Of a stretch of DNA of 64,000 nt, positions 1 to 8,457 are shown one piece after another. Every line of letters begins with the position of its first letter. Position 1 is the first letter of the stretch. The position numbers were made by a program, and so were the translations under genes. The stretch comes from Bacillus sp. AZ43. Its GTDB lineage: Bacteria > Actinomycetota > Actinomycetes > Mycobacteriales > Geodermatophilaceae. A model generated the notes under the pieces. It made no database searches, was not told the origin of the DNA, and saw only the letters and a list, made by a program, of their open reading frames with translations. Location: NCBI GenBank assembly GCA_004570425.1, contig SPQJ01000014.1, forward strand, positions 24,408 through 88,407. Direction: 5' to 3'.

Positions 1-1433
1 TCCTGGATCTCGCGGCGGCACTGCGAGAGGGCGTCGACCAGGTTCGCCACCAGGTCGTCCTTCTCCCACTGCTCCGAGAGCTGGTAGCGCTCGCCGGCCT
101 GCGCGTAGTCGTTCGTGCGCGGGATCCGCTTGCGGGTGAGCCGGCCGGTGATGACCGGGCCCTGCTCGTCGTGCGTCGGGTACTCCGACTCGCGCAGGCC
201 ACCGAGGATCGACGGCTCGTAGTTCACGTGCGGGTTGGTGCCGTCGGCCCGGTCGACGCCGTAGGCCATCTGGCCGTCGCGCTGGTTGGTGGCGACCCGG
301 GCCTTCGGCTGGTTCACCGGCAGCTGCAGGTAGTTCGCACCGATCCGGTAGCGCTGGGTGTCGGAGTAGGAGAACGTCCGGCCGACCAGCATCTTGTCGT
401 CGGAGAAGTCCAGGCCGTCCACGAGCACACCGGTGCCGAAGGCGATCAGCTCGTTCTCGGTGAAGTTGTCCACCGGCATCCGGTTCAGGGTCATCGTGCC
501 GACCTTGCGGACCGGGAACAGCTCCTCCGGCCAGACCTTGGTGTCGTCGAGCGGGTCGAAGTCGAGCTCGGGGTGCTCGTCGTCGCTCATGATCTGCACG
601 TAGAGGTCCCACTGCGGGTAGTCGCCGGCGGCGATGGCGTCGTGCAGGTCCTTGGTGTGCGTGCCGAGGCTCTTCGCCTGTGCGGCCGAGGCGTCGGCCG
701 CCGTCCAGGACTTGACGCCCTGCTTCGGGTACCAGTGGTACTTGACCAGCACGGTCTCGCCCTGGGCGTTGACCCACTTGTAGGTGTTCACGCCGAAGCC
801 CTGCATGTGCCGGTAGCTGGCCGGCGTGCCGCGCGGGCTGAAGACCAGCGAGATCATGTGCATGGCCTCAGGGGTCTGGCTGAAGAAGTCGAACGCGCGC
901 TCGGCGACGTTCGCCTCGAAGGTGACCGGGTCCGGCTTCTGGGAGTGGATGAAGTCGGGGAACTTGATGGCGTCCCGGATGAAGAAGACCCCCAGGTTGT
1001 TGCCGACGAGGTCCCAGTTGCCGTCCTCGGTGTAGAACTTCACCGCGAAGCCACGCGGGTCGCGGGCGGACTCGGAGGAGTCGCGTCCACCGGCGACGGT
1101 GGAGAACCGCAGCGCGACGTCGGTGCGCTTGCCCTTCTCCTGGAACAGCTTGGCGCGGGTGTACTTCGCGATCGGCTCGTCACCGACCGTGCCATCGGCC
1201 TCGAAGTAGCCGAACGCGGTGATGCCGCGGGCGTGCACCACGCGCTCCGGGACGCGCTCCCGGTCGAAGTGGCTGATCTTCTCGAGGAACTGGTAGTTCT
1301 CCAGGGTGGCTGGGCCGCGGGCGCCCACGGTCCGCTGGTTCTGGTTGTCGTAGACCGGGTGGCCCTGACGGTTGGTCAGGACCGGGCGGTCGGCCTCGCT
1401 CGGGGCCGGTCCCTGCGATGCGACGTCGGTCAT
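1..1433 (-). CDS. katA: Catalase, monofunctional heme type (3' end outside window)
   Basis: Haem catalase that dismutates hydrogen peroxide in the cytoplasm. The 477 codons visible read without a stop and run off the left edge, so the C-terminus is missing. The active-site signature [15 protein letters not shown] lies near residues 56-70 with the catalytic His at 67. The distal motif DLVGNN is near residue 145, and the proximal haem-ligand Tyr is in FSYSDTQ near residue 350. The ATG at 1433 follows a GAGGAGG-type ribosome site and overlaps the stop of the upstream fur-type gene by ATGA, so the two are translationally coupled. This regulator-catalase order recalls catR-catA and furA-katG of other actinobacteria and implies peroxide control. 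Family assignment is secure. Confidence 0.97.
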   Translation of the reverse strand, partial: MTDVASQGPAPSEADRPVLTNRQGHPVYDNQNQRTVGARGPATLENYQFLEKISHFDRERVPERVVHARGITAFGYFEADGTVGDEPIAKYTRAKLFQEKGKRTDVALRFSTVAGGRDSSESARDPRGFAVKFYTEDGNWDLVGNNLGVFFIRDAIKFPDFIHSQKPDPVTFEANVAERAFDFFSQTPEAMHMISLVFSPRGTPASYRHMQGFGVNTYKWVNAQGETVLVKYHWYPKQGVKSWTAADASAAQAKSLGTHTKDLHDAIAAGDYPQWDLYVQIMSDDEHPELDFDPLDDTKVWPEELFPVRKVGTMTLNRMPVDNFTENELIAFGTGVLVDGLDFSDDKMLVGRTFSYSDTQRYRIGANYLQLPVNQPKARVATNQRDGQMAYGVDRADGTNPHVNYEPSILGGLRESEYPTHDEQGPVITGRLTRKRIPRTNDYAQAGERYQLSEQWEKDDLVANLVDALSQCRREIQ

Positions 1434-1903
1434 GCTCCTGCTCCTCCTCGGGTGTGGTGCTCGTCGGTCCGCGCTGGCCCTGCTGCTGCCTTCGGCCGGC
1501 AGTCGCGGCACAGTCCCCAGAACACGACCTCCGCCTCGTCCACGACGAAGCCGGCCGGGTCCGAGGGGCTCAGACACGGAGCGGCACCGACGGTGCAGTC
1601 GACGTCGGTGATCGCGCCGCAGGAGCGGCAGACCAGGTGGTGGTGGTTGTCGCCCACCCGCAGCTCGAAGAGCGCGGGGGCGCCGGCAGGTTCGATCCGG
1701 CGGGCGAGTCCCGCGGAGACCAGGGCCTTGAGCACCCCGTAGACCGCCTGCGGCGACAACGAGGGGTGCTGGGTCCGGGCCGCCGTCACGATGGAGTCGG
1801 CGTCGGCGTGCGGGCGCTCGGCGAGGACGTCCAGCACCGCGAGCCGGGGACGGGTGACCCGCAGCCCGGCACCCCGGAGCTGGTGCTCCCCCGTCGTCTC
1901 CAT
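1430..1903 (-). CDS. Fur-family regulator of catalase (CatR/PerR-like)
   Basis: Fur-superfamily metalloregulator of 157 residues. It has an N-terminal winged helix (about 10-80, recognition segment [12 protein letters not shown]), then a dimerisation/metal domain with HHH at 87-89 and two CxxC pairs (C92/C95 and C132/C135) that would hold the structural zinc. Its stop overlaps the catalase start (ATGA), so it most likely senses peroxide and represses the catalase operon, as CatR and FurA do. The tail after residue 136 is short and low in complexity. An imperfect dyad 18 bases upstream of the ATG is the likely operator. A FurA- or Zur-like role cannot be excluded from sequence alone, but the neighbouring gene favours a peroxide sensor. 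Confidence 0.9.
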   Translation of the reverse strand: METTGEHQLRGAGLRVTRPRLAVLDVLAERPHADADSIVTAARTQHPSLSPQAVYGVLKALVSAGLARRIEPAGAPALFELRVGDNHHHLVCRSCGAITDVDCTVGAAPCLSPSDPAGFVVDEAEVVFWGLCRDCRPKAAAGPARTDEHHTRGGAGA

Positions 1904-1921
1904 CGGGTCCCAGTCAACCGC

Positions 1922-1946
1922 CTTTTCTTGATCGAGTCAAAACAAG
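1922..1946. promoter_or_regulatory. Candidate Fur/PerR-type operator upstream of the regulator-catalase operon
   Basis: An AT-rich 25-base imperfect inverted repeat in GC-rich surroundings. On the minus strand it reads CTTGTTTTGA, five bases, TCAAGAAAAG, so the inner arms TTGA/TCAA and outer arms CTT/AAG pair. It ends 18 bases before the regulator ATG, the usual place for an autoregulatory Fur-family site. The assignment rests on position and symmetry only. Confidence 0.55.
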
Positions 1947-1966
1947 GCGACCGGCATCACCCGTCT

Positions 1967-2047
1967 TGATCAGGAGACCTGATCACCACGGGTCCTGGCT
2001 CAGGACCGGTGGTGAGCCAGGAGCCAGAACGACCAGGTCTCCTGATC
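1967..2047. repeat. Composite inverted repeat with TGATCA ends, downstream of purU
   Basis: Nested palindromes fill this gap. Outer arms GATCAGGAGACCTG (1968-1981) and CAGGTCTCCTGATC (2034-2047) are perfect 14-base complements. The left arm is also part of its own palindrome, TGATCAGG-AGA-CCTGATCA (1967-1985). Inside, TCACCAC (1983-1989) pairs with GTGGTGA (2009-2015), and GGTCCTG pairs with CAGGACC around a 3-base loop. A competing 9-base stem TCCTGGCTC (1993-2001)/GAGCCAGGA (2014-2022) would exclude that inner hairpin. It could terminate purU transcripts, but it is more elaborate than a simple terminator and resembles a REP-like element. Confidence 0.75.
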
Positions 2048-2058
2048 GTCGACGCGCC

Positions 2059-2949
2059 TCAGGCGAAGACGATGGTGCGGGGGCCTTCCACGATCACGCG
2101 GTCCTCCACGTGCCAGGTGACCGCCTGGGCCAGCACCTGGCGCTCGACGTAGCGGCCCACCCTCCGCATGTCCTCGACGGTCGCGCGGTGATCCACCCGG
2201 GCGACCTCCTGCTCGATGATCGGACCCGCGTCGAGCTCCGGGGTGACGTAGTGCGCCGTCGCCCCGATCAGCTTGACCCCGCGGTCGTGGGCGGCCTGGT
2301 ACGGGTTCGCCCCGACGAAGGCCGGCAGGAAGCTGTGGTGGATGTTGATCAGCCGCTCCGGGAACCGGGCGCAGAACTCCGGCGAGACGATCTGCATGTA
2401 GCGGGCCAGCACGACCAGGTCGACGTCGCCGATCAGCTCCAGCGCCCGTGCCTCCGCCGCCGCCTTCGTCCCCGGGGTGACGGGCACGTGGTGGAACGGG
2501 ATCCCGGCCGCGCGGGCGACGGGCTCCAGATCGGGGTGGTTGGAGACGACGCAGGCGATGTCGGCCCGCAGGTCACCGGCGCGCACCCGGTAGATCAGCT
2601 CCTGCAGCACGTGGTCGGTCCGGCTCACGAAGACGGCGACGGTGGGCCGGTGGCTCGCCTCGGTGAGCCGCCAGGTCAGCTGCCACTCCCCGGCCAGCGC
2701 GGCCAGCCCCCGCTCGAGCTCGACGCGGCGCTCGGCCAGCCGGTCGAGCACGAACTCCAGCCGGAGCGTGAACGTGCCCCCGCTGGGGTCGGAGGAGTGC
2801 TGCTGCGAGTCGGTGATGTTGGCCCCGCAGTCGGTCATGAGGCCGCTGAGCGCGTGCACGATCCCCGGCCGGTCGGGGCAGCGGACGACCAGCCGCCCCA
2901 CGTCGGTGAAGCGGGGATCCTGCGGACCGGGCGCGACCATGGCGGGCAT
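2059..2949 (-). CDS. purU: Formyltetrahydrofolate deformylase
   Basis: Hydrolyses 10-formyl-THF to formate and THF, balancing one-carbon pools for purine synthesis. It has an N-terminal ACT-like domain (about residues 15-90, beginning RLVVRCPDRPGIV) and a C-terminal formyltransferase fold. The fold carries the catalytic segment NIHHSFLPAF, then GANPYQAAHDRG and GATAHYVTPELDAGPII, which supplies the catalytic Asn, His and Asp. Length (296 residues) is normal. Two in-frame starts lie 9 bases apart (2949 and 2940) and neither has a strong ribosome site; the upstream one is given. It follows the ligD polymerase gene by 47 bases on the same strand and may be co-transcribed with it. Confidence 0.95.
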   Translation of the reverse strand: MPAMVAPGPQDPRFTDVGRLVVRCPDRPGIVHALSGLMTDCGANITDSQQHSSDPSGGTFTLRLEFVLDRLAERRVELERGLAALAGEWQLTWRLTEASHRPTVAVFVSRTDHVLQELIYRVRAGDLRADIACVVSNHPDLEPVARAAGIPFHHVPVTPGTKAAAEARALELIGDVDLVVLARYMQIVSPEFCARFPERLINIHHSFLPAFVGANPYQAAHDRGVKLIGATAHYVTPELDAGPIIEQEVARVDHRATVEDMRRVGRYVERQVLAQAVTWHVEDRVIVEGPRTIVFA

Positions 2950-2996
2950 CGTCCCAGACCCGCTCCGCCGGGCCGGGCGGGTGTCCCCCTGACGGG

Positions 2997-3926
2997 TCAG
3001 ACGTCGGGCAGCGTGCCGCGGGTGGCCCCCGCGACGTCGAAGAGGTCGCCGTACTCCTCGACCCTCGCCAGCACGTCGTCGGTCGTGAAGCGCAGCGCGG
3101 CGGGGTCCAGCGACCCGTCGCGGACCGCGTCCACCTCGTCCCAGCCGATCGGGGTGGAGACGGTGGCGCCGGCCCGCGCACGGAGGGAGTACGGCGCGAC
3201 GGTCGTCTTGGCCGGGTTGTTCTGGCTCCAGTCGATGAGCACCTTGCCCGGGCGCAGCACCTTCTCCATCCGCCAGACGACGTCGTCCGGCGTCTCGCCG
3301 GCGAGCTCCTGGGCCAGCATCTTGGCGTACCGGCTGGGGTGCTCCCGGTCGGCCGGCGTCGTGATCGGCGCGTACACCTGCAGCCCCTTGGAGCCCGACG
3401 TCTTCACCACCGGGTCCAGCCCGTCGGCCTCCAGCCGCTCGCCCAGCCGCTCGGCCACGACGCAGCACTCGAGCACGCCGGTGTCGGGCCCCGGGTCGAG
3501 GTCGAGCACCAGCAGGTCGGGCAGCTGCGGCACCCCGTCGTCGTCGACCTGCCACTGCGGGACGTGCACCTCGAGCGCGGCCAGGTTGGCCGCCCAGGCC
3601 AGGTCGGCCACCGACTCGAGGACGACCATGTCCAGGGTCTCCCGGCCGCGCGAGCTGCCCGGGCTGGGGATGGTCACCCGCCGCACCCACTCGGGGGCGT
3701 GCCGGGCGCTGTTCTTCTCGAAGAACGCCTGCCCCTCCACCCCGTCGGGCCACCGGGTGAAGGTCACCGGCCGGCCCGCCACGTGCGGCAGCAGCACCGG
3801 CGCGATGCGCACGTAGTAGTCGATCACCTGGGCCTTGGTGAACGAGACCTCCGGGAACAGCACCTTCTCCAGGTTGGAGACGGCCAGGGTCCGCCCGGCG
3901 ATCTCGACCCGCTGCTTGGGCGTCAC
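2997..3926 (-). CDS. ligD: LigD polymerase/primase domain protein (non-homologous end joining)
   Basis: Stand-alone polymerase module of the bacterial NHEJ ligase LigD. It adds (ribo)nucleotides to broken DNA ends before ligation. The 309 residues match the archaeo-eukaryotic primase-like PolDom: LVLDLDPGP carries the catalytic Asp pair (D142 and D144), and TSGSKGLQVYAPI is the conserved nucleotide-binding block. The GTG start at 3926 overlaps the TGA of the phosphoesterase-ligase gene (GTGA), so polymerase and ligase are made from one coupled transcript although they are separate polypeptides, unlike the three-domain LigD of mycobacteria. No ligase or phosphoesterase residues remain in this protein. 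Confidence 0.94.
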   Translation of the reverse strand: MTPKQRVEIAGRTLAVSNLEKVLFPEVSFTKAQVIDYYVRIAPVLLPHVAGRPVTFTRWPDGVEGQAFFEKNSARHAPEWVRRVTIPSPGSSRGRETLDMVVLESVADLAWAANLAALEVHVPQWQVDDDGVPQLPDLLVLDLDPGPDTGVLECCVVAERLGERLEADGLDPVVKTSGSKGLQVYAPITTPADREHPSRYAKMLAQELAGETPDDVVWRMEKVLRPGKVLIDWSQNNPAKTTVAPYSLRARAGATVSTPIGWDEVDAVRDGSLDPAALRFTTDDVLARVEEYGDLFDVAGATRGTLPDV

Positions 3927-5392
3927 GCCTCGATCACCACGTCGTCGGGCTCGAGGTCGTCGCGGACGCCCTTCCAGGAGGGGTGCCGCAGCCGGTTGTC
4001 CGCCGTCCAGACGGCGTAGGCCACCTCGCCCACCAGGTCGGGCTCCACCCAGTGCGCGTCCCGGGTGACGTCCCGCGGCAGCGTGCCGTGGAACGGCGAC
4101 GTGCCGCGGGCGGTGAACGTCCGCTGCAGGTCGCGCAGGTCCTGGTCGCTGAAGCCGGTACCGACGTGCCCGACGTAGACCAGCCGGCCCTCGTCGTCCG
4201 GGACGCCGACCAGCAGCGAGCCCACTCCCCCGCTGCGCCGCCCCTGGCCGGGCCGCCAGCCGCCGACCACCACCGACTGCGTGCGGACGTTCTTGATCTT
4301 CCGCCAGTCGGGGCTGCGGACGCCGGGGCGGTACGGCGAGGACAGCCGCTTGGCGACGACGCCCTCGAGCCCGTTCTCCTGGCTGGCGGCGTGCACGTCG
4401 GCGCCACCGCCGCTGAACCACGGGGTGGCGACCCAGCGGTGCCCGGCCAGGCCGAGCGCGTCGAGCCGCTCCCGACGCTCGACGTAGGGCCGCCCGGTGA
4501 GGTCCTCGCCGTCCCAGGCCAGCAGGTCGAACACCAGGTAGGTCACGGGTCTGGCGGCGGCCAGGCGCGGCACCTCCGGCCCGGTGCGGTGCATCCGGTT
4601 CTGCAGGGCCCCGAAGTCGGGGCGCCCCTGCTCGTCCATGGCGACGATCTCGCCGTCGACCACGGCGTCGTGCCCGGCGAGGGCGGCCGGCAGCCTCCCC
4701 ACCTCCGGGTAGCGGACGGTGATGTCGGTGCCCTTGCGGGAGGTGAGCGCCAGGACGCCGCCGCGCACGGCGGCGACGGCACGGACGCCGTCCCACTTGA
4801 ACTCGTAGCCCCAGGCGGCGTCCTCCTCCGGCGGCGGGAGCTCGCCCGGGGTCGCCAGCATCGGCAGGGGGACGTCCCGTGCCTCCGGCGCGGGGTCGAC
4901 GGGGCGGGTGTCGTCGAGCTTCCTGATGTTCCAGGCGCCGTCGTCCACCGGGAACATGGCGTAGCGCCCGGCCAGCCGGCGGCCGTCGAAGCTGACGATG
5001 ATGTGCCGGTCGTCCCACTTCTCGGTGGCGTAGCGGCCGGCGTCCCAGATGGTCACGTGCCCGCCGCCGTACTCGCCCGCGGCGATGGTCCCGGCGAAGG
5101 AGGCGTACTCCAGCGGGTGGTCCTCGGTGGGGACGGCGAGCCGGCTGGGCCCCGGCTCGGTGGGCGGGCCCTTGGGCACCGCCCAGCTCTTCAGGACGCC
5201 GTCCCGCTCCAGCCGCAGGTCCCAGTGCACCCGCTCCCCCGCGCCGCGGGGCGTGTGGTGCTCCTGGACGACGAAGGTGTCGTCGTTCCCCGCGGGCAGC
5301 GGGGATCCGGCGGCCGGGACGGGCTCGGCCGTCCGCGCCGGATCTCGCTTGGCGCGGTACTCGGCGAGCGGGTCCCGCCCGCGGGCGGGCAC
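3923..5392 (-). CDS. ligD: LigD phosphoesterase-ligase (ATP-dependent DNA ligase for NHEJ)
   Basis: Seals double-strand breaks with Ku. Residues 35-165 form the 3'-phosphoesterase domain (QEHHTPRGAGERVHWDLRLE, with His and Asp metal ligands, then GEYGGGHVTIWD). Residues 175-489 form the ATP-dependent ligase with the adenylation lysine K199 in FKWDGVRA, VVDGEIVAMD (motif III), EGVVAKRLSSPY (motif IV) and WRKIK (motif V), followed by an OB fold. The domain order phosphoesterase-ligase with the polymerase encoded separately is one of several known LigD arrangements. The GTG start at 5390-5392 leaves one base after the ku stop codon, so the gene is probably read by ribosomes that have just finished ku. 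Confidence 0.95.
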   Translation of the reverse strand: MPARGRDPLAEYRAKRDPARTAEPVPAAGSPLPAGNDDTFVVQEHHTPRGAGERVHWDLRLERDGVLKSWAVPKGPPTEPGPSRLAVPTEDHPLEYASFAGTIAAGEYGGGHVTIWDAGRYATEKWDDRHIIVSFDGRRLAGRYAMFPVDDGAWNIRKLDDTRPVDPAPEARDVPLPMLATPGELPPPEEDAAWGYEFKWDGVRAVAAVRGGVLALTSRKGTDITVRYPEVGRLPAALAGHDAVVDGEIVAMDEQGRPDFGALQNRMHRTGPEVPRLAAARPVTYLVFDLLAWDGEDLTGRPYVERRERLDALGLAGHRWVATPWFSGGGADVHAASQENGLEGVVAKRLSSPYRPGVRSPDWRKIKNVRTQSVVVGGWRPGQGRRSGGVGSLLVGVPDDEGRLVYVGHVGTGFSDQDLRDLQRTFTARGTSPFHGTLPRDVTRDAHWVEPDLVGEVAYAVWTADNRLRHPSWKGVRDDLEPDDVVIEA

Positions 5393-5393
5393 G

Positions 5394-6407
5394 TCAGGCG
5401 CTGCGGCGGGCGCGCTTCGCCGGCGCCTTCTTCGCCGCCGGCTCGTCCGCCGTCGTCTTCTCGGCGGCGGTGCTCTTCTTCGCGGCGGCGGCCTTCTTCG
5501 CCGGCGCCTTCTTGGCCGGGGTGTCCTTGGCCGGGGTGTCCTTGGCCGGGGTGTCCTTCGCGGGGGTCTTCTTCGCCGCGGTCTTCTTCGCCGGCGCCTT
5601 CGGGGCCGCCTCCTCCGCGTCGGCGTCGCCGGCCCCGCCGCGGGCCCGCTCGACGCTGCGGCGCAGCGCGCTCATCAGGTCGACGACGGCGCCGCCGGTG
5701 TCCTCCACCTCGGGCACCTGCTGGACCTCGCCGCCGCTCTGCTTGGCCTCGAGCAGCGCGGTCATGGCCTCGCGGTAGTCGTCGGTGAACTCGCTGGGGT
5801 CGAACTCGCCGGTCATGGAGCTGATCAGCGCCTCGGCCATCTTCAGCTCCTGCGGCCGGACGCTGATGTCCTCGTCGAGGAAGCCGAAGTCGGGACGGCG
5901 GATCTCGTCGGGCCAGCGCATCGTGTGCAGGACGAGGATGCCCTCGCGCACCCGCAGCGCCGCGAGCGACTCGCGCTGGCGGATGGCGATCTTGGTGATC
6001 GCGACCTGGCCGGCGTTCTCGAGCGCGTCGCGGAGCAGCACGTAGGGGCGCGCGGCGGGGCCGTCGGGCTCGAGGTAGTAGGTCTTCTCGAACATGATCG
6101 GGTCGATCTCGTCCTGGGCGACGAACTGCAGGACCTCGATCTCGCGGCGGGTGCTCAGCGGCAGCTCGTCGAAGTCCTCGTCGGTGAGGACGACGACCTG
6201 GCCGTCGGGCAGCTCGTAGCCCTTGGCGATGTCGCTGTACTCGACCTCTTCGCCGTCGATCGAGCAGACCCGCTTGTACTTGACCCGCCCGCCGTCGGCC
6301 GCGTGCACCTGGTGGAAGCGGATGTCCTTGTCCTCGGTGGCCGAGTACAGCTTCACGCCGATGCTGACGAGCCCGAAGGAGACGGCCCCGCGCCAGATCG
6401 ATCGCAT
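5394..6407 (-). CDS. ku: Ku homodimeric DNA end-binding protein
   Basis: Bacterial Ku threads onto DNA ends and recruits LigD. It starts MRSIWRGAVSFGLVSIGVKLYSATE, typical of the family, and the core beta-barrel runs to about residue 250. Residues 265-337 are an Ala/Lys/Pro-rich basic tail with three tandem TPAKD units and many PAKK or AAKK motifs, like histone H1 tails. Such tails bind DNA and are seen in extended-C-terminus Ku proteins of some actinobacteria. It is the first gene of the ku-ligD-ligD operon. The ATG at 6407 has a GAGGGG-like ribosome site. A SpoVT- or Rok-type regulator is not seen next to it. Confidence 0.97.
   Translation of the reverse strand: MRSIWRGAVSFGLVSIGVKLYSATEDKDIRFHQVHAADGGRVKYKRVCSIDGEEVEYSDIAKGYELPDGQVVVLTDEDFDELPLSTRREIEVLQFVAQDEIDPIMFEKTYYLEPDGPAARPYVLLRDALENAGQVAITKIAIRQRESLAALRVREGILVLHTMRWPDEIRRPDFGFLDEDISVRPQELKMAEALISSMTGEFDPSEFTDDYREAMTALLEAKQSGGEVQQVPEVEDTGGAVVDLMSALRRSVERARGGAGDADAEEAAPKAPAKKTAAKKTPAKDTPAKDTPAKDTPAKKAPAKKAAAAKKSTAAEKTTADEPAAKKAPAKRARRSA
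5511..5569 (-). repeat. Tandem 15-base repeat inside the ku tail
   Basis: Three near-identical 15-base units (cttggccggggtgtc on the plus strand) followed by a fourth diverged one encode the repeated TPAKD pentapeptides of the Ku tail. The near-perfect nucleotide identity suggests recent slippage, so copy number may vary among strains. Confidence 0.85.
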
Positions 6408-6533
6408 GCACGCCCCTCAGGTGTCCGGGCGCCGACGCCCGTGCCAGGTCAAGATCACAGGATAGGTCCGGGCGGCTGCCCGCGGCAGGTCGATCGACGC
6501 GCGCCGTCCCTCGGACGGGCGAGGGCGACCCGC

Positions 6534-7109
6534 TCAGGCGTCGTCGTCCACGCCCTCCGTCTGAGGGGCCAGCCCCCCGTTCTGGATGGCGTCGTAGACG
6601 AACTGGAGGACGTCGGACCCGGCCACCATCGTCATCGTCAGCGCGGCCAGGCGGGTGGCCTTGGGCGCGGTGACGTAACCGAAGACGAACCCCGTGCCGA
6701 CCCACTGGGCCAGGCAGAACGGGCAGGTGACCAGCTCCCCCACGGCGTGCTTGACCCCGCCGTGCTCGCGGACCTCCTCGGCCACCTCGGCGTGCCCCGA
6801 CGGCCCCTCGAAGCGGACGAACGGGGCACGGACCGGCGCGGTGACCGGGTCCTTGGCGATCCGGCGGGCGAGACGGAAGGTCGCGACGGTGAGCAGGGCG
6901 GCGTCGCCGAGCGGGATCCGCTCGGGCAGCTCCTTGCCGGAGGCCCGCACCGCCGCCGCGGCGGCCGACACCAGCCCCACGTAGACGCCCATGGCGCCCA
7001 GGTCGCCGGCCAGCGGGCGCTCCTCGCCGTTGGTGTACTCACGCTTCTGCGTGCGTGCCCAGCGGCGGACCGGGCCACCGATCCGCGCAACGCCGTCCGA
7101 GATCGCCAT
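6534..7109 (-). CDS. DUF1360 membrane-associated protein
   Basis: Protein of 191 residues of the DUF1360 family, function unknown. Visible features are a weakly hydrophobic segment near residues 40-60 (YVGLVSAAAAAV), the family motif TCPFCLAQWVGTGFVFGYV around residue 128 with a CxxC pair next to a hydrophobic stretch, and a second hydrophobic segment (LAALTMTMVAGSDVLQFVYDAI). This suggests two or three membrane passes. The ATG at 7109 has no strong ribosome site. It lies 126 bases before ku and divergent from the DUF5709-like gene. A longer open frame extends upstream but looks non-coding. Confidence 0.75.
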   Translation of the reverse strand: MAISDGVARIGGPVRRWARTQKREYTNGEERPLAGDLGAMGVYVGLVSAAAAAVRASGKELPERIPLGDAALLTVATFRLARRIAKDPVTAPVRAPFVRFEGPSGHAEVAEEVREHGGVKHAVGELVTCPFCLAQWVGTGFVFGYVTAPKATRLAALTMTMVAGSDVLQFVYDAIQNGGLAPQTEGVDDDA

Positions 7110-7292
7110 GGAGGGCGCGCTACCCCCGCCGCCCCCGGCGCATGCCCGGCGGCAGGGGAAGGTGCCCCCGACCACAGCGGCGCATGGGCGGGGAGGCGGC
7201 GGGTAGGGCCGGACCAGACGCCGGTCGCCGACCGGCTCCCCGTCCGACCGCGCCGCAGGTGGGTCCGGACCCCCGTCGAAGGAGGAACAGCG

Positions 7293-7706
7293 ATGACGCA
7301 GCCCGAGGGCCCGACCGCCCGCGACGTCTTCCCCGAGGACAACGGCATCCCGGAGGTCTCCCAGGACGACAGCCCGACGCAGGAGCGCGCCGAGGACCCG
7401 CAGTTCGCCCCCATGCCGGGCGAACGGGCCAACGCCAGCGTCGACTTCGGCACCACGTCGTTCGAGCAGGCCGAGGGCGAGTCCCTGACCGGCCGCCTCG
7501 AGCGCGAGCTCCCCGACGACGCCCCCGACGTCCGGCCCGCCGAGGACCCCGACCGCGAGGCGGGGCAGCTGGAGCAGGACACGTCCACCAGCCCCGTCAG
7601 CGACTCGGGCACCAACCGCACCGCGGACGACGTCGAGGCGACCTCGGACGTCTCCACCGGCGGCGAGGGCCCCGAGGAAGGTGCCATGCACCTCACCGAC
7701 GGCTGA
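7293..7706 (+). CDS. Acidic DUF5709-like protein
   Basis: Very acidic, probably disordered protein of 137 residues with no membrane segment or cysteine. The central block ESLTGRLERELPDD resembles the conserved segment of the actinobacterial DUF5709 family, which has no known function; this match is from memory. The ATG is preceded by a strong GGAGG site (7281-7285), and a good hairpin terminator follows 20 bases after the stop, so it is a single-gene transcript. Strong translation signals support a real gene. Confidence 0.75.
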   Translation: MTQPEGPTARDVFPEDNGIPEVSQDDSPTQERAEDPQFAPMPGERANASVDFGTTSFEQAEGESLTGRLERELPDDAPDVRPAEDPDREAGQLEQDTSTSPVSDSGTNRTADDVEATSDVSTGGEGPEEGAMHLTDG

Positions 7707-7725
7707 CCGCACCCGCTCCCCACGA

Positions 7726-7760
7726 CCCCGCCCGCCGACGCACCGTCGGGGGGCGGGGTT
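7726..7760 (+). terminator. Rho-independent-like terminator after the DUF5709-like gene
   Basis: CCCCGCCC (7726-7733) pairs with GGGCGGGG (7751-7758), extended inside by CCGAC/GTCGG, followed by TT. It is GC-rich with almost no U tract, as is usual in actinobacteria. Confidence 0.75.
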
Positions 7761-7958
7761 GGCGTGTCCGGGGCGCCTTGTCTACGTTTGTGATCGCGGT
7801 TCAGCAGGCAGCCGCGTCGGGCCGGACAGGAACACTGCCGGCACCAGACATGTTCACCACCTGCGGGACCGGGCGCGACGTGCCCCCGGACCGTGCAGCG
7901 GTAGATTGACCCGGCGGTCACCACCGCCGGGAAATGCCGCCGAGAGGAGCCACTGTCC

Positions 7959-8357
7959 GTGACCACATCCGACCTGCCCGCCGAGGGGCAGCCCGACGTG
8001 TCGAGCGAAGGCACCGAGGCCCCCTTCGACGACGTGATCACGCTCTCGACCTCCACCAGCGAGGACGGCGTGGTGACGGTGACGGTCGTCGGTGAGGTGG
8101 ACACCTTCACCGCTCCGGTGCTCCGTTCCACCCTGGACAGCCAGCTCGAGCAGCAGCCCCGCGAGCTCGTCATCGACCTGTCCGGCGTCCAGTTCCTCGG
8201 CTCCGCCGGCCTGGCCGTCCTCGTCGAGACGCAGAAGTCCTCGCGGGCCCGCGACGTCGCGCTGCGCCTGATCGCCACGACCCGGGCCGTCACCCGGCCG
8301 CTCGAGGTCACCGGCCTGATCGACCTCTTCACGATCGCCGACAGCTCCGCGCGCTGA
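7959..8357 (+). CDS. STAS-domain anti-sigma factor antagonist
   Basis: Single-domain SpoIIAA/RsbV-type protein of 132 residues. After an acidic 25-residue leader, the STAS fold contains ELVIDLSGVQFLGSAGLAVL, where Ser82 is the expected phosphorylation site that switches binding to an anti-sigma factor. The GTG start has GAGAGGAG upstream. Its neighbours two and three genes away are a PP2C-kinase-STAS fusion and usfX-sigF, so it probably feeds that partner-switching network. It ends at a shared bidirectional terminator. Confidence 0.93.
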   Translation: MTTSDLPAEGQPDVSSEGTEAPFDDVITLSTSTSEDGVVTVTVVGEVDTFTAPVLRSTLDSQLEQQPRELVIDLSGVQFLGSAGLAVLVETQKSSRARDVALRLIATTRAVTRPLEVTGLIDLFTIADSSAR

Positions 8358-8421
8358 ACGAGGGCTCGTTCCTCTCACCCGTCGCACGCTCAGGGCGAGC
8401 CTCCGAACGAGGCCGTACGCA

Positions 8422-8448
8422 GGGCCCCCGCCGAACCGGCGGGGGCCC
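8422..8448. terminator. Bidirectional terminator between the STAS gene and topoisomerase IB
   Basis: GGGCCCCCGCC (8422-8432) pairs perfectly with GGCGGGGGCCC (8438-8448) around a 5-base loop, with TT following on the plus strand. It lies between convergent genes and can serve both. Confidence 0.88.
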
Positions 8449-8457
8449 TTCGTCGTC

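Noticed and set aside
171..1742. Long plus-strand open frame opposite catalase and the Fur-type gene
   Set aside because: The minus strand encodes a clear catalase and a Fur-family protein; this frame is an antisense shadow with Arg/Val/Gly-rich composition and no ribosome site.
7201..7206. SigF-type -10 (GGGTAG) before the DUF5709-like gene
   Set aside because: No GTTT box at the required distance upstream.
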